From assembly GCA_002438635.1 (NCBI GenBank), contig DJPX01000039.1, positions 1 through 18,419 of the forward strand: 18,419 nucleotides of DNA. Direction: 5' to 3'. The notes under the pieces were generated by a model. That model searched no databases and was not told where the DNA came from. It was given only the letters and a program-made list of their open reading frames with translations. Below are positions 15,505-18,419 of this stretch, in pieces. Origin of the DNA: Bacteroidales bacterium UBA6401 (GTDB lineage: Bacteria > Bacteroidota > Bacteroidia > Bacteroidales > UBA932). Position 1 is the first letter of the stretch. Each line of letters begins with the position of its first letter. The position numbers and the translations under genes are program-made.

Positions 15505-16602
15505 ATGTACTCCGACAAACAACTTAGGCAAATAGCCACGCAATTTGCTATCAGCAAAGACATTATAAATATATGCCCTCTTGGCTCCGGGCTCATAAAC
15601 GATACTTTCAAAGTGGAGACAAGAGATAAAAACTATGTTTTACAGCACATTAACAAAACTATCTTTCCCGATGTCGACCTCCTTCAGCAAAACATAGAAA
15701 ATGTAACCGATCATATACGGAATAAACTCATCGAAAGCGGAGAAAAGAACATTGATAATAAAGTACTAAACTTTATCAAGGCCTCCAAAGTTTCCTCCGA
15801 TGGCCGACAACTCTCCTATGTCAAAGATGAAAATGGAGAATTTTGGAGACTATCCCACTATATAGAAGGAAGTGTAACTCATAACCTTGTAAACCCTACT
15901 TATTCCAATTTCGCAGGAGAAGCATTCGGCCAATTCGAAGCTATGCTCGTAGATCTTAAAAAACCTATAGGCGAAGTTATTCCTAATTTTCATAATCTGT
16001 CATTTAGGCTTGCGCAACTTGATGCGGCCATAGAAGCCGACCCTGTAGGGCGACTTAAAGAAGTTCAAGACTTGGTAGATTTAGTAAACATCTATGCAGA
16101 AGAAATGACAGTCTCCGAGCGCCTTTATCAAAAAGGGCTGCTACCTAAACGTATATGCCACTGTGACACCAAGGTTAACAATGTCCTATTCGATAAAAAT
16201 GGACACGTGCTTTGTGTGATAGATCTAGACACAGTCATGCCCTCATTTATTTTCTCCGATTTTGGAGACTTCTTGCGTACTGCAGCAAATACGGTAGCTG
16301 AAGATGATCCTCATTTTGAAAAAATCGATTTCAGAATGGATATTTTCAAGGCTTTTACTGAAGGATATCTTAAGTCTGCCCGAAGTTTTCTTCTTCCCAT
16401 AGAAATAGAAAATCTCCCTTATGCAGCCAGACTATTCGCCTTTATGCAAGGCGTTCGATTCCTTGCAGACTACATAAATGGAGATATCTATTATAAGACC
16501 TCTTACCCTGAGCATAATAAAGTCAGGGCTCGAAATCAGATGACTCTATTCCTTAAAGCAAGCGAAAAGGAGAAGGAAATGAAACAATTCATTTCCTTCT
16601 GA
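15505..16602 (+). CDS. aminoglycoside-phosphotransferase-fold kinase, NahK-like (N-acetylhexosamine 1-kinase family)
   Basis: 365-residue cytoplasmic kinase with the APH/choline-kinase fold. The N-lobe has a glycine-rich GSGLINDTFKV (27-37) and YVLQHINKTIFPD (44-56). The C-lobe has the catalytic loop HCDTKVNN (219-226; Asp221 as base, Asn226 for metal) and the metal-binding IDLDT (239-243; Asp240/Asp242). The QxIN-xxxFxD stretch and length are typical of NahK-like kinases, which phosphorylate GlcNAc/GalNAc at C1 and are sometimes labelled 'mucin desulfatase' in Bacteroides. A true antibiotic kinase is unlikely. No sugar-nucleotide or glycosidase gene is adjacent, so the substrate is inferred from the family only. 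Its last 14 bp overlap the converging lipoprotein gene. Confidence 0.8.
   Translation: MYSDKQLRQIATQFAISKDIINICPLGSGLINDTFKVETRDKNYVLQHINKTIFPDVDLLQQNIENVTDHIRNKLIESGEKNIDNKVLNFIKASKVSSDGRQLSYVKDENGEFWRLSHYIEGSVTHNLVNPTYSNFAGEAFGQFEAMLVDLKKPIGEVIPNFHNLSFRLAQLDAAIEADPVGRLKEVQDLVDLVNIYAEEMTVSERLYQKGLLPKRICHCDTKVNNVLFDKNGHVLCVIDLDTVMPSFIFSDFGDFLRTAANTVAEDDPHFEKIDFRMDIFKAFTEGYLKSARSFLLPIEIENLPYAARLFAFMQGVRFLADYINGDIYYKTSYPEHNKVRARNQMTLFLKASEKEKEMKQFISF
16571..16600. terminator. perfect 13-bp hairpin across overlapping convergent gene ends
   Basis: AGAAGGAAATGAA (16571-16583) and TTCATTTCCTTCT (16588-16600) are exact reverse complements around a 4-nt ACAA loop. The hairpin covers the last codons of the kinase gene and the end of the converging lipoprotein gene. 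There is no long T-run on either side; the minus side has a short TTTT. It may act as a bidirectional terminator or 3'-end stabiliser for both mRNAs. Confidence 0.6.
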
Positions 16603-18211
16603 TCATTCTCTTCAGGCCATGAGTTTTAACTGCTGCGCGATACTTACGTGCGGCTAAACTGGTAGAAATGTCACTTTTATCCTCTGCTGCAGGTATTACA
16701 CCTGTCCAAGTACCAGAGAAGAGATTATACTGCGAATCCACAAATTCAAAGGAAACTGTGGTTTTATCGCCGTCTTTAGCCAACTTTACCCAACCATCGA
16801 TTGCAGCAGCGAATCCGTAAATATAGCCTTCCTCGTCCAAAGTCGACAGATCCCAGTACCAAGTGCCTGATTGGCCCATAGCACTTGATGCGCCAGGTAC
16901 TACACCTACCGTGCTGTTATCCGAACTGAAATTATACTGCTTTTCTGGAAGCGGAATTTCTGTCGTTGAAGTCATCTCTGTGAGTAGTTCGATATCTATA
17001 GCATCTGCTCCTTCGTTTTCAAGAGAAAGAACCCAATTAGCCAAGCCCACTCCATAATAATCGCCATAATAAACTAAACCTACAGTTGTGCTCTCTGAAG
17101 GAAGAGTTAAAGTATAATCTCCAGTTAAAGTCGTATTAGTCTCCTCCGCTGGTGAATTATCTTCAAAATCAAACTCACCGGCATAGGTTCCCTTTACCAA
17201 TTTTCCATTATCCGCCACCAAATTAAGTTCTATCTTATAACCGAAATCACCATATTCGCTTATGGTTACCTCCCCAGATGCAATAGGACTCTCTTCAAGA
17301 GTATTACCATCAACATCAACCATTGCTGCTGAAGATCCCCAGATTTCTCCCATTAAGGCAAATCCCATTTCCACTGTTCCGGCAGCATAGCTATCAGCTA
17401 CTTTATATACGCCGGGTGCAAGATAAATCGATGAGCCTGCCTCAGTGTAGAAAGACAAATCTACCCAAGCACCACCTGTTGTTGCATAACCATCCTCGTC
17501 AAGAATTTGAGAGGTAAGTGAAATAGTGTAATTGTCAACGCCTGAATTATAAGCATCACCATAATAAATACCTAAAGCATAAGTAAAGGTCGCATCAATA
17601 TCACTTGAAAGTTCCTTAACCCCCTCATCAGGTTCAGAACCAGCATTCGGATCGCCAAAGACAAGCGCGCCTTCATAAATGCAACTAACAGTAGAACCAT
17701 CCTTTAGTGTAAAGAACGCTGTAAGCACCTTTCCCTTTGATGAGGTTTTTACATCAAGGTATCCATCCACGAAATCGACACTTTTCTGTTTACCTTCTTC
17801 GTTAATCTGCATACGGGTATAGTAGTTATTCAAAGTCCCTGCAGCATTTGTCTCAGATAAATCATACTTCCCATCTGGTAGTACGGCCGTATCAAATGAA
17901 TCAGTTCCTTCCGAAGCGTATATATCAAAATATATAATATGTCCACCACTCGCAGCAGCGTCGTCGCCATCTTCATCCTTTATAAATTCCATATCACCGA
18001 GTCCTAGGAAATAGTTATACACACCTTCAGTTTTGCGATCTCCATAATAGAGAACCTTAGTGGTTCTATCCATAACAAGCTGTAAATCAGCATCAGGAAT
18101 TTCTATTTGACCATCTGGTTTATCAGGTCCAGAAGGAGTAGGTTTATCTTTGTTACATGCAACTAAAGACAAAGTCGCAATAACCATAGCATAAAAAAGA
18201 GATTTTTTCAT
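16589..18211 (-). CDS. large lipoprotein made of three tandem YYGD-type modules, unknown function
   Basis: 540 residues from the ATG at 18211. The frame opens at 18238, but MKKSLFYAMV is the natural signal-peptide start. Lipobox LVAC gives lipidated Cys19, then a Pro/Lys/Asp-rich linker (20-40). The rest is three diverged copies of a module of about 150 residues (about 41-187, 200-349, 360-507). Each starts with YYGD (55-58, 216-219, 381-384; spacing 161 and 165), then a strand of the NYxLxL type, a P-x-x-x-Y turn (LPDGKYDLS / LAPGVYKVAD / LPEKQYNFSS) and a closing strand with a G-x-(Y/W)-x-G signature (YEGAL / TYAGEF / TWTGVI). The protein is strongly acidic except for a basic C-terminal tail (about 518-540, ending KRMIRRK). 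I recognise no known family. Secreted to the outer membrane by signal peptide; ligand and role unknown. Confidence 0.8.
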   Translation of the reverse strand: MKKSLFYAMVIATLSLVACNKDKPTPSGPDKPDGQIEIPDADLQLVMDRTTKVLYYGDRKTEGVYNYFLGLGDMEFIKDEDGDDAAASGGHIIYFDIYASEGTDSFDTAVLPDGKYDLSETNAAGTLNNYYTRMQINEEGKQKSVDFVDGYLDVKTSSKGKVLTAFFTLKDGSTVSCIYEGALVFGDPNAGSEPDEGVKELSSDIDATFTYALGIYYGDAYNSGVDNYTISLTSQILDEDGYATTGGAWVDLSFYTEAGSSIYLAPGVYKVADSYAAGTVEMGFALMGEIWGSSAAMVDVDGNTLEESPIASGEVTISEYGDFGYKIELNLVADNGKLVKGTYAGEFDFEDNSPAEETNTTLTGDYTLTLPSESTTVGLVYYGDYYGVGLANWVLSLENEGADAIDIELLTEMTSTTEIPLPEKQYNFSSDNSTVGVVPGASSAMGQSGTWYWDLSTLDEEGYIYGFAAAIDGWVKLAKDGDKTTVSFEFVDSQYNLFSGTWTGVIPAAEDKSDISTSLAARKYRAAVKTHGLKRMIRRK

Positions 18212-18329
18212 AAATAACACTATTAACATTAAAAACAAAGGAAATTGCTTACAATAGTTCTAAAGGAACAATATACCCTAAAAAGAACCGAACATAAACA
18301 AATATAATTAAAATAATATACAAAAAAAA

Positions 18330-18361
18330 GATGCCCGGGTGAAACAAATCACTCGGGCATC
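18330..18361 (-). terminator. intrinsic terminator of the rRNA operon
   Basis: In the minus-strand RNA the arm at 18361-18349 pairs with the arm at 18342-18330 (GATGCCCG with CGGGCATC, then four more pairs) over 13 positions with a single A-C mismatch and a 6-nt loop. It is followed by eight Us (18329-18322). It lies a few bases after the 5S rRNA 3' end. Confidence 0.9.
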
Positions 18362-18367
18362 CGAAAA

Positions 18368-18419
18368 GCGGCAGCGGCCTACTCTCCCACCTGGTGGGGC
18401 AGTACCATCGGCGTTAGTG
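18368..18419 (-). rRNA. rrf: 5S ribosomal RNA, 3' portion (5' part beyond window edge)
   Basis: The reverse complement reads as the 3' half of 5S rRNA. It contains GCCGATGGTACTGCC, corresponding to GCCGATGGTAGTG of E. coli 5S, then GGTGGGAGAGTAGG and a closing arm CCGCTGCCGC that would pair with the 5' end. About 52 nt are inside the window. The 3' end is placed near 18368 by the end of the closing-stem sequence, give or take 2-3 nt. A terminator follows immediately, so 5S is the last gene of its rRNA operon. Confidence 0.92.

Noticed and set aside
15505..16602. Antibiotic-resistance aminoglycoside phosphotransferase
   Set aside because: Only the fold and the HxDxxxxN/DxD motifs are shared; the NahK-like QHIN-KTIF region and length indicate a sugar kinase, and no resistance or mobile genes surround it.

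Overview
The window looks like a chromosomal segment of a Bacteroidota bacterium, most likely a Bacteroidales member. The case rests on promoter-like boxes matching the Bacteroidetes -7 consensus TAnnTTTG, few strong Shine-Dalgarno sites, many lipoproteins with short signal peptides ending in a lipobox Cys, a TonB-dependent receptor with an N-terminal carboxypeptidase-regulatory-like domain, a fimbrillin/FimB-like lipoprotein and a complete Na+-NQR operon. I cannot assign a genus. I see no mobile element, CRISPR array, integrase or tRNA.

Layout, left to right. Positions 1-2312 (minus) hold a UvrD/PcrA-type DNA helicase whose C-terminus runs off the left edge. A divergent promoter region (about 2313-2535) separates it from nqrABCDEF (2536-8323, plus), the six-subunit sodium-pumping NADH:quinone oxidoreductase, which ends at a strong bidirectional terminator. 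Facing it is tcdA (8414-9235, minus), a tRNA t6A-cyclising E1-like enzyme. A fimbria-like lipoprotein (9508-10341, plus) converges on a patatin-like lipase (10356-11231, minus).

Upstream of the patatin gene, and separated from it by a terminator fused to a promoter, is a two-gene minus-strand unit: a TonB-dependent receptor (12530-15289) followed by a beta-helix-like lipoprotein (11321-12484). These two probably form an outer-membrane uptake pair of unknown substrate. Divergent from the receptor is a NahK-like sugar kinase of the aminoglycoside-phosphotransferase fold (15505-16602, plus). Its 3' end overlaps by 14 bp the 3' end of a large lipoprotein built of three tandem repeats (16589-18211, minus), and a perfect 13-bp hairpin spans that overlap. 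The right edge carries the 3' end of a 5S rRNA gene (minus) and its intrinsic terminator, marking the tail of an rRNA operon.

Functionally this is a mix of core genes (helicase, Na+-NQR, TcdA, 5S rRNA) and cell-envelope accessory genes. The nqr genes act together as one complex. The receptor/lipoprotein pair is probably co-transcribed. The other genes look like single transcription units. The least explained items are the triplicated lipoprotein, the receptor/beta-helix pair, and the compact expression signals: overlapping convergent ends, terminator-promoter fusion, and near-leaderless starts.
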